Assembly (NCBI GenBank): GCA_030693575.1
Contig: JAUYAG010000001.1
Coordinates: 1-41,241 of the forward strand
Reading direction: 5' to 3'
DNA length: 41,241 nt
DNA from: Brevundimonas sp.
GTDB taxonomy: Bacteria > Pseudomonadota > Alphaproteobacteria > Caulobacterales > Caulobacteraceae
The position numbers and the translations under genes are program-made. How positions within the stretch are numbered: position 1 is the stretch's first letter; each line of letters starts with the position of its first letter. This document shows positions 22,353 to 30,969 of the stretch, in pieces. The notes beneath the pieces are model-generated. The model saw nothing but the letters and a program-made list of their open reading frames with translations, had not been told where the DNA came from and searched no databases.

Positions 22353-24050
22353 ATGCGCAAACTTCTGCTGGCCGGCGTCGCCCTGACCGTATCGCTGATT
22401 GGCCCCGCCGCCGTTGCTGACGCGACGGCCGAGCGCGCCATGCTCGACCGGATCGAACGCCCGCAGGTCTGCGGTCCTGCCGTCTCCGCCAACACCGGCA
22501 CGCCGGTCGCGGACATGGTCATGGTCGAGGGCTTCGGAACCGGCGGTTTCGCCGTCGACACGACCGTCCCCGAAGCCCAGGCATGGTTCAACCACGGGGT
22601 CCGGCTGCGCTGGGCTTTTGAACACAAGGAGTCGGTGCGCGCCTTCCGCAAGGCGCGGCTGCTCGACCCGACCTGTGGCATGTGCGCGTGGGGCGAGGCC
22701 TGGGCGCTCGGCCCGAACCTGAACGGGGGCGGCAACGACGACGACAGCCAGTCCGCCGCCCTGAAGGCCGCGCGCGATGCCCGTCGGCTGGCGCGCCGCG
22801 CGACGCCGATGCAGCGCCAGATGATCGACGCCCTGGTCCAGCGCTATTCGGGGCTGAACGGCTCGCGCGACCGGCGCTTCGCGCAGGCCATGGACCGGAT
22901 CGCCCGTCGCAACCCCTCGGACATTACGGTCGCGGCCATCACCGCCGACGCATGGATGCTCAAGGCCGATGAATGGTGGGACGACGACGGCAAGGCGAGG
23001 GATCCCGGCATCACCCGGGCCATGGGCATCCTCGAACAGGCGCTGGCAGCGGCGCCGAATGATCCGGGCGCCATCCACCTCTACATCCACCTGACCGAAT
23101 GGTCGGACGATCCGCACAAGGCCATCCCCTACGGCGAGCGTCTGGCCACGCTGGCGCCCGGCGCGAGCCATCTGGTGCATATGCCGTCGCACACCTTCTA
23201 CCGGGTCGGCCGCTATCGCGACGCCATGATGTCCAACGTCAACGCCGTGGCCCTGGACCGGCAGTACGACCGCCTTGCCCGGCCGCCCGGCGGCGTGCCC
23301 GGCATGCCCCTGCACGGCCACAACATCCATTTCGGCATGGGCGGTGCCTTGATGGCGGGCGGGGGCGAGGAAGGCCTGAAGCTCGCCGAATGGTTCCTCG
23401 CGACCTATCCGGACATCCCGGCCGACAACATGTGGCGGCAGATGGTCGCCAACAACGCTTACGCCAACTACGGCCGGTTTGGTTCTGCAGAGCAGGTCGC
23501 GGCCCTGCCGGAGCCGGCCGCCACCCACCCGATGCTCCGTGTCAGCTGGCGCTATGCGCGGGGCGAGGCGGCTGCGCGGGCGGGTGACGCCGCCGGGGTC
23601 CGGGCCGAGGCCGCCGCGATCGAAGCGCTGCGCGCCGACCCGTCGTTTGCTTCTGGACCGATGGCCGCCGAGCGGCGTGACTTCACCGAACTGTCCCAGC
23701 GCGTGCTTGAGGGTCGCGCCGCAATGATCGCGGGCGACGCGGACGCCGCCATCGCGGCCTTCTCCCGCGCGGCCGCGATCCAGGGCCAGGGCGAGGAGGG
23801 CGGCGATCCGCCGATCGTCTGGTATCCGACCCGCCGCAGCCTCGCGGCCGCCCTGCTGCTGAAAGGCGACGCCGCCGCTGCCCGGGCCAAGGTGCTGGAG
23901 CTGATCGAGGACTGGCCGAACGACCCCTACAGCTATTTCGTCCTCGCCGAGGCCGAAGCGGCGCTGGGCGATGCGACCGCCGCCGCCGAGGCGCGCCGCC
24001 GGTCGCGGATCGAATGGATTGGCGGGGCCATGGACCTGAAGCTGGCCTGA
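22353..24050 (+). CDS. Exported TPR-repeat protein
   Basis: A 565-residue protein with a signal peptide (MRKLLLAGVALTVSLIGPAAVADA). ATG 22353 is chosen because GGGGAGG lies just upstream; the open frame from 22296 adds no conserved sequence. The first TPR-like helices include AWFNHGVRLRWAFEHKESVR, then DPTCGMCAWGEAWALGPNLN. Further helical pairs follow to the C-terminus (AAAIAAFSRAAAIQGQ, YFVLAEAEAALGDATAAAEA). HMPSHTFYRVGRYRDA is a strongly patterned central block. Such proteins are widespread but functionally uncharacterised. It is convergent with panC, with 6 nt between them. Confidence 0.82.
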   Translation: MRKLLLAGVALTVSLIGPAAVADATAERAMLDRIERPQVCGPAVSANTGTPVADMVMVEGFGTGGFAVDTTVPEAQAWFNHGVRLRWAFEHKESVRAFRKARLLDPTCGMCAWGEAWALGPNLNGGGNDDDSQSAALKAARDARRLARRATPMQRQMIDALVQRYSGLNGSRDRRFAQAMDRIARRNPSDITVAAITADAWMLKADEWWDDDGKARDPGITRAMGILEQALAAAPNDPGAIHLYIHLTEWSDDPHKAIPYGERLATLAPGASHLVHMPSHTFYRVGRYRDAMMSNVNAVALDRQYDRLARPPGGVPGMPLHGHNIHFGMGGALMAGGGEEGLKLAEWFLATYPDIPADNMWRQMVANNAYANYGRFGSAEQVAALPEPAATHPMLRVSWRYARGEAAARAGDAAGVRAEAAAIEALRADPSFASGPMAAERRDFTELSQRVLEGRAAMIAGDADAAIAAFSRAAAIQGQGEEGGDPPIVWYPTRRSLAAALLLKGDAAAARAKVLELIEDWPNDPYSYFVLAEAEAALGDATAAAEARRRSRIEWIGGAMDLKLA

Positions 24051-24056
24051 GCCGGA

Positions 24057-24929
24057 TCAGCCCGGCGCGGCGACCGCCATATTGTCGATCAGCCGGGTGC
24101 GACCTAGCCAGGCGGCCGCCAGAATCCGGCCCGGCGCATCGACCCGGCCGCCCTCGAAGACGCCCAGATCGTCTGCGCGACGGACGGCGACATAGTCGAC
24201 ATGGCTGAAGCCGGCCCGCAACAGGGCCTCCCGGGCGTCCCGCTCAACAGAATTCAGCGCCGCCCCGGAAGCGGCCGCCAGTCCGGCCTCCGCGAGCACG
24301 CCGTTCAGCTGGCGGGCGATCGCAAGCTCCGGCTCGGACAGGTACGCATTGCGTGACGACAGGGCCAGGCCGTGGCCGTCCCGCATGGTCGGCGATCCCA
24401 CGATGTCGGTGGGAATATCCAGATCCCGGACCAGCCGCCGCACGACCATCAATTGCTGCCAGTCCTTCTCGCCGAACACGGCCACATCCGCCTGGACCTG
24501 GTTCAGCAGTTTGGCGACCACAAGGGCCACCCCGCCGAACATCTGCGGCCGGAAATCGCCCTCCAACCCCTCGGCCGGTCCGCCGACGCGGATCGTGGTC
24601 GTCGCGCCCGCCGGGTACATCTCCTCGACCGGTGGCGCGAACAGCAGGTGGCAGCCGGCCTCCGCCAGCAGTTCGGCGTCCCTGGCTTCCTGCCGGGGAT
24701 AGGTCCCCAGGTCCTCATGAGCCGCGAACTGGGTCGGATTGACGAAGACGCTGGCGACAACCCGGTCCGCCCGCCGGCCGGCTTCCCGCACCAGCGTCAG
24801 ATGGCCTTCGTGCAGCGCGCCCATGGTCGGCACGAAGCCGACCGTGAACCCTTGTCGCCGCCAGCCGCTTACAGTCTGGCGCAGCGCCGCGATGCTGCGA
24901 ACCACGGGAAGGGCGTCGGTCTCGGGCAT
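24057..24929 (-). CDS. panC: Pantothenate synthetase
   Basis: A 290-residue enzyme that joins pantoate and beta-alanine using ATP, the last step to vitamin B5. The N-terminal FVPTMGALHEGHLTLV carries the HxGH nucleotide-binding motif. FVNPTQF, FGEKDWQQLMVVRRLV, MRDGHGLALSSRN and YLS follow in the expected order. ATG 24929 gives MPETDALPVVRSI; the frame continues upstream through the intergenic region without a better start. It is divergent from the SPOR lipoprotein gene. Confidence 0.96.
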   Translation of the reverse strand: MPETDALPVVRSIAALRQTVSGWRRQGFTVGFVPTMGALHEGHLTLVREAGRRADRVVASVFVNPTQFAAHEDLGTYPRQEARDAELLAEAGCHLLFAPPVEEMYPAGATTTIRVGGPAEGLEGDFRPQMFGGVALVVAKLLNQVQADVAVFGEKDWQQLMVVRRLVRDLDIPTDIVGSPTMRDGHGLALSSRNAYLSEPELAIARQLNGVLAEAGLAAASGAALNSVERDAREALLRAGFSHVDYVAVRRADDLGVFEGGRVDAPGRILAAAWLGRTRLIDNMAVAAPG

Positions 24930-25004
24930 GATGAACGGATTAACCTTCCGGCTTAAGCCTGATTGTGAACCGGGCGGCAAATCTTGCCGTGCCAGTGTCG
25001 GCTT

Positions 25005-25655
25005 ATGACGCCCAGCCTCATCATTCGTCCAGTCGTTGTCCTCGTATCGGCGGTCGCCCTGAACGCCTGCGGTATGGTCGACAGCGATCCGAACCGGTTC
25101 GAGAACCTGGCCAATTCGGTCGCGGCGATCGACGTGGGCGGCAAGCGCGCCGCCGCCGCGCCGCCGCGCACCGCCGCTGACGCCGGCCTGCGCCCGGCGC
25201 TGAGGGTCGAGGTCATGGACCCCCATGCGCTCTGGGACGCCCGCGACGGTCTTGAAGGCGCGGTCGAACGCGCTGCGCCTCAACTGGTCGCCGCCGCCGC
25301 GCCCGCTGTCGCCGACGCTGTGGTGCAACAGGTGTCGACGCGGATCGACGCCGCCTCGTCGCGGGCCGGCCTCCGGCCTGCCCTGGCGCCCTCGCGCCCC
25401 GCCGCCCCGCGGGCCAGCCGCGGTCTCGTCCAGCTCGGCGCCTATTCCAGCGAAGCCGCCGCCCGGTCGGCCTGGACCCGGCTCAAGTCCGGCGAGGCCG
25501 CCTGGGCGCTGAACGGCCTGTCGCCGGTCTATGAGGGCGTCGAGGTCGGCGGTCGCCGTCTGACCCGGCTGAAGGTCGCCGCGCCGGCCTCCGGTGCCGC
25601 CGCCGTCTGCGCCGCCGCCGGGATCGACGATCCCTGGTGCAATCGGGTCGCCTGA
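25005..25655 (+). CDS. SPOR-domain lipoprotein
   Basis: A 216-residue protein with a lipoprotein signal (MTPSLIIRPVVVLVSAVALNAC). An Ala-rich helical middle (residues 35-130) is followed by a SPOR domain at the C-terminus: GLVQLGAYSSEAAARSAW, GEAAWALNGLSPVYEGV and RLTRLKV. SPOR domains bind denuded glycan strands at the division septum. I prefer ATG 25005, since the upstream ATG (24984) only adds MPCQCRL. The two cysteines near the end (VCAAAG, DPWC) may form a disulphide. It lies just before mipZ, so both genes of this pair point to cell division. Confidence 0.85.
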   Translation: MTPSLIIRPVVVLVSAVALNACGMVDSDPNRFENLANSVAAIDVGGKRAAAAPPRTAADAGLRPALRVEVMDPHALWDARDGLEGAVERAAPQLVAAAAPAVADAVVQQVSTRIDAASSRAGLRPALAPSRPAAPRASRGLVQLGAYSSEAAARSAWTRLKSGEAAWALNGLSPVYEGVEVGGRRLTRLKVAAPASGAAAVCAAAGIDDPWCNRVA

Positions 25656-25688
25656 CCCGCGCATCCACAGCCGCCGTCCATCGTGTCG

Positions 25689-25717
25689 TTGACGTCCGCC
25701 CCCGCGGACGCGATTCT
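25689..25717 (+). promoter_or_regulatory. Predicted mipZ promoter with GANTC in the -10 box
   Basis: TTGACG (25689-25694) and GATTCT (25712-25717) are 17 bp apart, 56 nt before the mipZ ATG. GATTC (25712-25716) is a GANTC site, the sequence methylated by CcrM in Caulobacterales. A perfect inverted repeat GTCCGC / GCGGAC (25694-25699 and 25704-25709) fills the spacer. The boxes are a reasonable fit; methylation control is inferred from Caulobacter, where mipZ transcription depends on CcrM. Confidence 0.5.
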
Positions 25718-25772
25718 GCGCAACTGCGGTCGCGCGTCTGAGTCGGCGGCCGCCAACGGGGCGTGAACATCC

Positions 25773-26612
25773 ATGGCTGACCCTTCGGTCATCGTCGTCG
25801 GCAACGAAAAGGGCGGGGCGGGCAAGTCCACCCTCGCCATCCATATCGTCTGCGGCCTGCTGCATGCCGGCCGGCGTGTGGCCATCATCGATCTGGACCT
25901 GCGCCAGCGCTCGATGGCCAAATTCTTCGCCAACCGCGCCGCCTGGATGGCCGGCAACAATCAGGTCCTGCCCATGCCGATCGAGCCCGACATGGGCGAC
26001 GGCAAGGCGCTGGCCAGGGCCGACGAGCAGGAACAGCTCGCACGCTTCCAGGCCGCGATGGCGCAGGCCCGCGCCGAGGCCGATGTCATCCTGATCGATA
26101 CCCCCGGCGGCGACACCCTGCTGTCGCGCACCGCCCACGGCCTCGCCGACCAGATCGTCACCCCGATGAACGACAGCTTCGTCGACTTCGACCTGCTGGG
26201 TCAGATCGATCCGGTCACCCTCGAACTGCTCAAGCCCTCGATCTATTCCGAGAGTGTCTGGGAAGCTCGCAAACACCGGGCGATCACCGACGGCCGCAAC
26301 GCCGCCATCGACTGGATCGTGGTGGTCAACCGCATGGCCGTCGCCGCCGCCCGCAACCGCCAGCGCCTTGAGGAGCGGATGGAGAAGCTGGCCCGCCGCG
26401 TCGGCTTCCGCATCGGCCCCGGCCTGCGCGACCGGGTCATCTATCGCGAGCTCTTCCCGTTCGGCCTGACCGTGGCCGATCTGTCGAATGAGGTTCGCCC
26501 GGTCGCCGTCTCCCTCGCCCATGTCGCGGCTCGGCAGGAGATGCGCAACCTGATGCTGGCGCTCGGCCTCGACGGCAGCGCGCTGGACGCCCCGCTGGAC
26601 GCGGCGGCGTGA
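25773..26612 (+). CDS. mipZ: Division-plane positioning ATPase MipZ
   Basis: A 279-residue ParA/MinD-type ATPase. The deviant Walker A is GNEKGGAGKST (10-20), Walker A' is IIDLDLRQRS (38-47) and Walker B is VILIDTPGGD (105-114). The stretch VGFRIGPGLRDRVIYRELFP and PMNDSFVDFDLLG are those of Caulobacter MipZ rather than generic ParA. MipZ forms bipolar gradients from ParB/parS at the origins and blocks FtsZ polymerisation away from midcell. There is no partition operon beside it, and a SPOR lipoprotein lies upstream, which both agree with this role. It starts at ATG 25773. Confidence 0.95.
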   Translation: MADPSVIVVGNEKGGAGKSTLAIHIVCGLLHAGRRVAIIDLDLRQRSMAKFFANRAAWMAGNNQVLPMPIEPDMGDGKALARADEQEQLARFQAAMAQARAEADVILIDTPGGDTLLSRTAHGLADQIVTPMNDSFVDFDLLGQIDPVTLELLKPSIYSESVWEARKHRAITDGRNAAIDWIVVVNRMAVAAARNRQRLEERMEKLARRVGFRIGPGLRDRVIYRELFPFGLTVADLSNEVRPVAVSLAHVAARQEMRNLMLALGLDGSALDAPLDAAA

Positions 26613-26616
26613 GGTC

Positions 26617-27036
26617 TTGAGCCTGGTCTGGCTGGCGCTGGCGGCGATCGCCGTCTGGGCGCTGGTGCGGCTGGGCCGTCAGACCGAGCAACGGGGCCGG
26701 GGCCACTGGCGCGTCACCGCCACCCTGTTCAGCGCGGTTCTGATCGCCGGCGGCGTCCTGCTCGCCGCCCGTGGTTCCTGGCTGCCCGCCGCCGCCCTTG
26801 TCGCGGCCGGGATCTGGCTGACCCTGTCCTCGCGCCAGCGCGCGACGGTGCCCCGGACCGAGGCGATGAGCCCCGCCGAGGCCCGCTCCCTGCTCGGCGT
26901 CTCCGCCGATGCGACGCCGCAGGAGATCAACACCGCCTGGAAACGGCTGATGGGCCGCGCCCACCCGGACCAGGGCGGCACGGAAGGGCTGGCGTCCCGC
27001 CTTAACGCGGCGCGGGACCGGTTGCTGAAGGGTTAG
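26617..27036 (+). CDS. J-domain membrane protein
   Basis: A 139-residue protein with two N-terminal membrane segments (residues 3-17 and 33-68, the latter possibly two helices). A C-terminal J domain follows: EARSLLGVSADATPQEINTA, then RAHPDQGG with the HPD motif that stimulates DnaK ATPase, then SRLNAARDRLL. This layout matches the TIM14/DjlA-like class. The start is TTG 26617, 4 nt after the mipZ stop and preceded by GAGG; there is no better start. It is probably cotranslated with mipZ, but a link to division is only suggested by position. Confidence 0.85.
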   Translation: MSLVWLALAAIAVWALVRLGRQTEQRGRGHWRVTATLFSAVLIAGGVLLAARGSWLPAAALVAAGIWLTLSSRQRATVPRTEAMSPAEARSLLGVSADATPQEINTAWKRLMGRAHPDQGGTEGLASRLNAARDRLLKG

Positions 27037-27043
27037 CCGCTTT

Positions 27044-27197
27044 CCTTCTCCCATTGGGAGAAGGTGGCGCGCAGCGCCGGATGTGGGTCGACTGGTTGAA
27101 GCGGCGAAGCCGCCCCCGGTCGCTCGACCCACACCCTTTCGCGCAAGGACGCCGGCTTCGCCGCCGTGCGCTCAAGCCCTCTCCCAACGGGAGAGGG
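27044..27197. repeat. Palindromic intergenic repeat element, copy 4 (variant)
   Basis: The left hairpin is CCTTCTCCC-ATT-GGGAGAAGG (27044-27064), with GGCGCGCAGCGCC beside it. The right hairpin is CCCTCTCCC-AAC-GGGAGAGGG (27177-27197). GTGGGTCGA and TCGACCCAC pair across the middle. It is a diverged member of the family, with GTGGGTCGA in place of GAGGGG. It fills the gap between the convergent J-domain gene and topA, and the right hairpin ends 1 nt before the topA stop codon. Confidence 0.8.
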
Positions 27198-27198
27198 G

Positions 27199-29796
27199 TC
27201 AGCTTTTCGCAGCAGGCTTCTTCTTCACTGGGGCCTTCTTCGCCGCCGCCTTGGGAGCCGCCTTCTTCGCCGCCGGTGCCTTCTTCCCCTTGGCCGGAGC
27301 CGCCGCGGCGCGTGCGGCCAGCAGCGGCACGGCGATCTCCATCGTCATGTCCTCGGGCGCCGACCCCTTGGGCAGGGTGGCGTTGATCTTGCCCGACTTC
27401 ACATAGGGGCCGAACCGCCCCGCCATCACATGCACCGGCTCCCCCGTCTCCGGGTGGGCGCCGAGGTCCTTCAGCGGCGCGGTCGCCGCCCCGCGTCCCG
27501 CGAACTTGCCGGCCCGCTTCTCGGCCAGCAGCACCACGGCGCGGTTCAGGCCGATGTCGAACACCTCATCGATGTCGGCGACATTGGCATAGGTCCCGGC
27601 GTGCAGCACGAACGGTCCGTAGCGGCCGAGGCCTGCCGAGATCGGCTGGCCGTCCTCCGGATGGATCCCGACCGCGCGCGGCAGGGCCAGCAGGCGCAGG
27701 GCCTGTTCCAGCGCCAGGGTCGCGGGCGACCAGCCCTTGGGCAGGGACGACCGCTTCGGCTTCTCCTCGCCGGGGATGGTGGTTTCCACATAGGGGCCGA
27801 ACCGCCCGATCTTCAGGGCCACGGGCGCGCCGGTGTCCGGATCGACGCCGAGATCGCGGTCCCCGCCGTCCTCGACGCCGGTCGCGGCGCCGAAGCCCCG
27901 CGTGTAACGGCATTCCGGATAGTTGGAGCAGCCGATGAAGGACGACTTCATCTTGAAGCTGGCCTTCAGATGCAGCCGGCCCTGTTTGCACAGGGGGCAC
28001 AGCCGTGCGTCCGTCCCGTCGCCCTTGTCAGGGAACAGGAAGGGGCCGATCGCCGTGTCCAGCTCGTCGATCACGCCCTGGCGCGCGGTGACGGCGTCCG
28101 TCGCCGGCTTCAGCTGGCTCCAGAAGTCGCGCAGCACGACCTTCCAGTCGAGGTCCCCGGCCGAGACCTCGTCGAGCCGGGTCTCCAGCGCGGCGGTGAA
28201 GTCGTACTGGACCCACTGGGTGAAGAACTGTTCGAGGAAGGCCGTGACCAGCCGCCCGTTGTCCTCGGGGATGAACCGGTTCTTGTCCATGCGGACATAT
28301 TCACGGTCGCGCAGGGTGGTCAGGATCGAGGCGTAGGTCGACGGCCGGCCGATTCCGAGCTCTTCCAGCTTCTTGACCAGGGTCGCTTCCGAGAAGCGCG
28401 GCGGCGGCTCGGTGAAATGCTGGTCGGTGCGGATCGCCTCGACCTTGGCCACGGCGCCTTCCTTCAGTGCGGGCAGGCGGGTGGTGTCGTCCTCGTCGTC
28501 GACGCCGTCCTTGGGCTTGTCATCGCGGCCCTCTTCATAAACGGCGATGAAGCCGTCGAAGGCCACCACCTGGCCGGTGGCGCGCAGGCCCGTCTGGCCG
28601 TCCGGGGTCTCGACGTCGACCGTGGTCCGGTCCAGCCGGGCGGACTCCATCTGGCTGGCGACCATCCGCTTCCAGATCAGCTCATACAGCCGCGACAGGT
28701 CGCCCTCCAGCCGCAGGCTGTCGGGATGACGGGTCAGGTTGGTCGGCCGGATCGCTTCGTGCGCTTCCTGGGCATTCTTGACCTTGGTCTTGTAATATCG
28801 AGGTTGTTCCGGAACGTAGGCCGGGCCGAACCGGTCGGCGATGACCTCGCGGGCCTGGGCGATGCCCTCGGGGCTGACCGACAGGCCGTCGGTCCGCATA
28901 TAGGTGATCAGGCCGCCCGTATCGTCGACGCCCTCATACAGTTTCTGCGCCGCCTGCATGGTCCGCTGGGCGGTGAAGCCCAGCTTGCGCGCGGCCTCCT
29001 GCTGCAGGGTCGAGGTGGTGAAGGGCGGCGACGGGCTGCGCTTGACGGGCTTCTTCTCGATCGACTTGATCGTGAAGCTGCCGGCCTTGATGGCGTCGCG
29101 CGCGGCGATGGCCATGGCCTCCGAAGTGATGTCCAGCCGCTGCACCCGCTTGCCGGCGTGTTTGACCAGCCGGGTGGTGAAGGGCGGGCTGTCGGCGGCC
29201 AGATCGGCCTCGACCGACCAGTATTCCTGGGCCCGGAACGCCTCGATCTCCATCTCGCGGTCGACAACGATACGCAGGGCGACCGACTGCACCCGACCAG
29301 CCGAGCGCGCGCCCGGCAGTTTGCGCCACAGCACGGGCGACAGGGTGAAGCCCACCAGATAGTCCAGCGCGCGGCGGGCCAGATAGGCCTCGACCAGTTC
29401 CATATCCAGCTGGCGTGGATTGGCCATGGCCTCCAGCACGGCGGATTTGGTGATGGCGTTGAAGGTGACGCGCTCGACGGCGGTGTCCTTGAGCGCCTTC
29501 TTCTTCGTCAGGATCTCCAGAACGTGCCAGCTGATCGCCTCACCCTCGCGGTCGGGGTCGGTCGCCAGGATGACGCGGTCGGCCTTCTTGGCCGCCTCGG
29601 CGATCTCGGACATCCGCTTGGAGGCGCGGGCGTCGACTTCCCAGCTCATGGCGAAATCGTCGTCGGGCAGCACCGAGCCGTCCTTCGACGGCAGGTCGCG
29701 GACGTGACCGTAGGACGCCAGGACGGTGAAGTCCGGGCCCAGATATTTGTTGATGGTCTTGGCCTTTGCGGGGCTCTCGACAACGACGAGGTTCAT
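27199..29796 (-). CDS. topA: DNA topoisomerase I
   Basis: An 865-residue type IA topoisomerase that relaxes negative supercoils. The TOPRIM domain has VVESPAKAKTI (5-15) and ATDPDREGEAISWH (78-91). The cleaving tyrosine is Y299 in GLITYMRTDG. One zinc finger of four cysteines (CPLCKQG...GCSNYPEC) lies near residues 600-630, followed by repeated Topo_C domains (RFGPYV). The last 35 residues are a Lys/Ala/Pro-rich tail that should bind DNA nonspecifically. Start is ATG 29796. It is followed by a palindromic repeat element that probably ends the transcript. Confidence 0.97.
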   Translation of the reverse strand: MNLVVVESPAKAKTINKYLGPDFTVLASYGHVRDLPSKDGSVLPDDDFAMSWEVDARASKRMSEIAEAAKKADRVILATDPDREGEAISWHVLEILTKKKALKDTAVERVTFNAITKSAVLEAMANPRQLDMELVEAYLARRALDYLVGFTLSPVLWRKLPGARSAGRVQSVALRIVVDREMEIEAFRAQEYWSVEADLAADSPPFTTRLVKHAGKRVQRLDITSEAMAIAARDAIKAGSFTIKSIEKKPVKRSPSPPFTTSTLQQEAARKLGFTAQRTMQAAQKLYEGVDDTGGLITYMRTDGLSVSPEGIAQAREVIADRFGPAYVPEQPRYYKTKVKNAQEAHEAIRPTNLTRHPDSLRLEGDLSRLYELIWKRMVASQMESARLDRTTVDVETPDGQTGLRATGQVVAFDGFIAVYEEGRDDKPKDGVDDEDDTTRLPALKEGAVAKVEAIRTDQHFTEPPPRFSEATLVKKLEELGIGRPSTYASILTTLRDREYVRMDKNRFIPEDNGRLVTAFLEQFFTQWVQYDFTAALETRLDEVSAGDLDWKVVLRDFWSQLKPATDAVTARQGVIDELDTAIGPFLFPDKGDGTDARLCPLCKQGRLHLKASFKMKSSFIGCSNYPECRYTRGFGAATGVEDGGDRDLGVDPDTGAPVALKIGRFGPYVETTIPGEEKPKRSSLPKGWSPATLALEQALRLLALPRAVGIHPEDGQPISAGLGRYGPFVLHAGTYANVADIDEVFDIGLNRAVVLLAEKRAGKFAGRGAATAPLKDLGAHPETGEPVHVMAGRFGPYVKSGKINATLPKGSAPEDMTMEIAVPLLAARAAAAPAKGKKAPAAKKAAPKAAAKKAPVKKKPAAKS

Positions 29797-29877
29797 GCGG
29801 GGAGGGGGCCTTGCGCGGGCTCGGAAAGGGGGCGGAACGTGGTTGGCGCGAGCGCCGCTGTCAATCGGCGCTGGAAT

Positions 29878-30969
29878 TCAGGGTGATCGCGCCGCGGCCA
29901 GACCGCCCGGCAGAAGCTCGGCGCGACCCACAAGATTGAGCTCCAGCAGGGCCGCCGCCACCGTCCCGATCGGCAGGCCCAACGCCCGGGCCAGTTCGTC
30001 GCGCGGCGTCGGCGTGGGCGACAACAGGCCGGCGAGCCGCTCGATCAGTGCCGCCTCGATCTCATCCGGCGCGCCCTCGAACGGATTGTCCGGCGCGGGT
30101 TCGCCCAGCATCCGCAGGGTCGAAAAGGCCCGCTCCACATCCTCCAGCCCCTCGCAGAGGATGGCGCCCTGCCGCAGCAGCTCATTCGGACCCCGCGACC
30201 GCGGGTCGAGCGGCGAGCCCGGCACGGCGAAGACGTCCCGGCCCTGTTCGCCCGCCAGCCGGGCCGTAATCAATGAGCCGGATCGCAGCTCGGCCTCGAC
30301 CACGATCACCCCGCGCGACAGGCCCGAGATGATCCGGTTGCGGCGCGGGAAGTCCTTCGCCTGCGCCCGCGCGCCGACAGGGCTCTCCGAGACCACGCAG
30401 CCCTGTTCGGCGACCTGGGCATAGAGGTCGGCGTTGTCCGGCGGATAAATGTCGTCCACGCCGCCGCCCAGCACCGCCACGGTCCCGGTCGGCAGGGCCC
30501 CGGTATGGGCCGCGGCGTCGATGCCGCGCGCCAGTCCGGACACCACCACATGCCCGGCCTCGCCCAGCTGCTGCGCCAGGCCGCGCGCGATTCTCTGTCC
30601 GCCGGCCGAAGCGATGCGCGCGCCGACCACGGCGATGCAGGGGCGCGCCATCAGGCTGGCGTCGCCGAGGGTCCACAGCAGCGGCGGCGGCGGATCGACC
30701 GCCGCCAGCATGTCGGGATAGTCCGCGTCGCCCAGAATGATCAGCCGGGCCCCGGCGCGCTCGCCGGCGGCCATCTCGGCCTCGATCCGGTCGACAGGCG
30801 GCAGGGCGTGTCCGTGGCGACCGCCGCGCCGGATCAGGTCGGGCAGGGCGTCGAGCGCCCGCTCCGCCGAGCCGAACCGCTCCAGCAGCTGTCGAAACGT
30901 CACCGGACCGACCTGGTCGGTCCGCGCCAGACGCAGGCGCGCGAAACGCTCTGCGTCCGGAAGGGTCAC
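29878..30969 (-). CDS. dprA: DNA-processing protein DprA
   Basis: A 363-residue protein that binds incoming single-stranded DNA during natural transformation and loads RecA. The Rossmann-like core shows [34 protein letters not shown] and the later [20 protein letters not shown]. The C-terminal winged helix ([20 protein letters not shown]) is complete. The start is GTG 30969, overlapping the plsY stop by 4 nt (GTGA). No other competence gene is in the window, so function in uptake is inferred from the family. Confidence 0.94.
   Translation of the reverse strand: MTLPDAERFARLRLARTDQVGPVTFRQLLERFGSAERALDALPDLIRRGGRHGHALPPVDRIEAEMAAGERAGARLIILGDADYPDMLAAVDPPPPLLWTLGDASLMARPCIAVVGARIASAGGQRIARGLAQQLGEAGHVVVSGLARGIDAAAHTGALPTGTVAVLGGGVDDIYPPDNADLYAQVAEQGCVVSESPVGARAQAKDFPRRNRIISGLSRGVIVVEAELRSGSLITARLAGEQGRDVFAVPGSPLDPRSRGPNELLRQGAILCEGLEDVERAFSTLRMLGEPAPDNPFEGAPDEIEAALIERLAGLLSPTPTPRDELARALGLPIGTVAAALLELNLVGRAELLPGGLAAARSP

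Noticed and set aside
24940-24956. Possible CtrA box (TTAA ... TTAA) in the panC/SPOR gap
   Set aside because: The spacing is 9 nt, not the 7 nt of the CtrA consensus. One half resembles TTAACC but the pair does not fit.
27166-29886. 906-residue open frame antisense to topA, and similar long antisense frames (for example 1938-3326 and 5886-7460 on the minus strand)
   Set aside because: High GC leaves mirror frames open. These translate to His/Gly/Asp/Gln-rich text without domains, opposite well-conserved genes.
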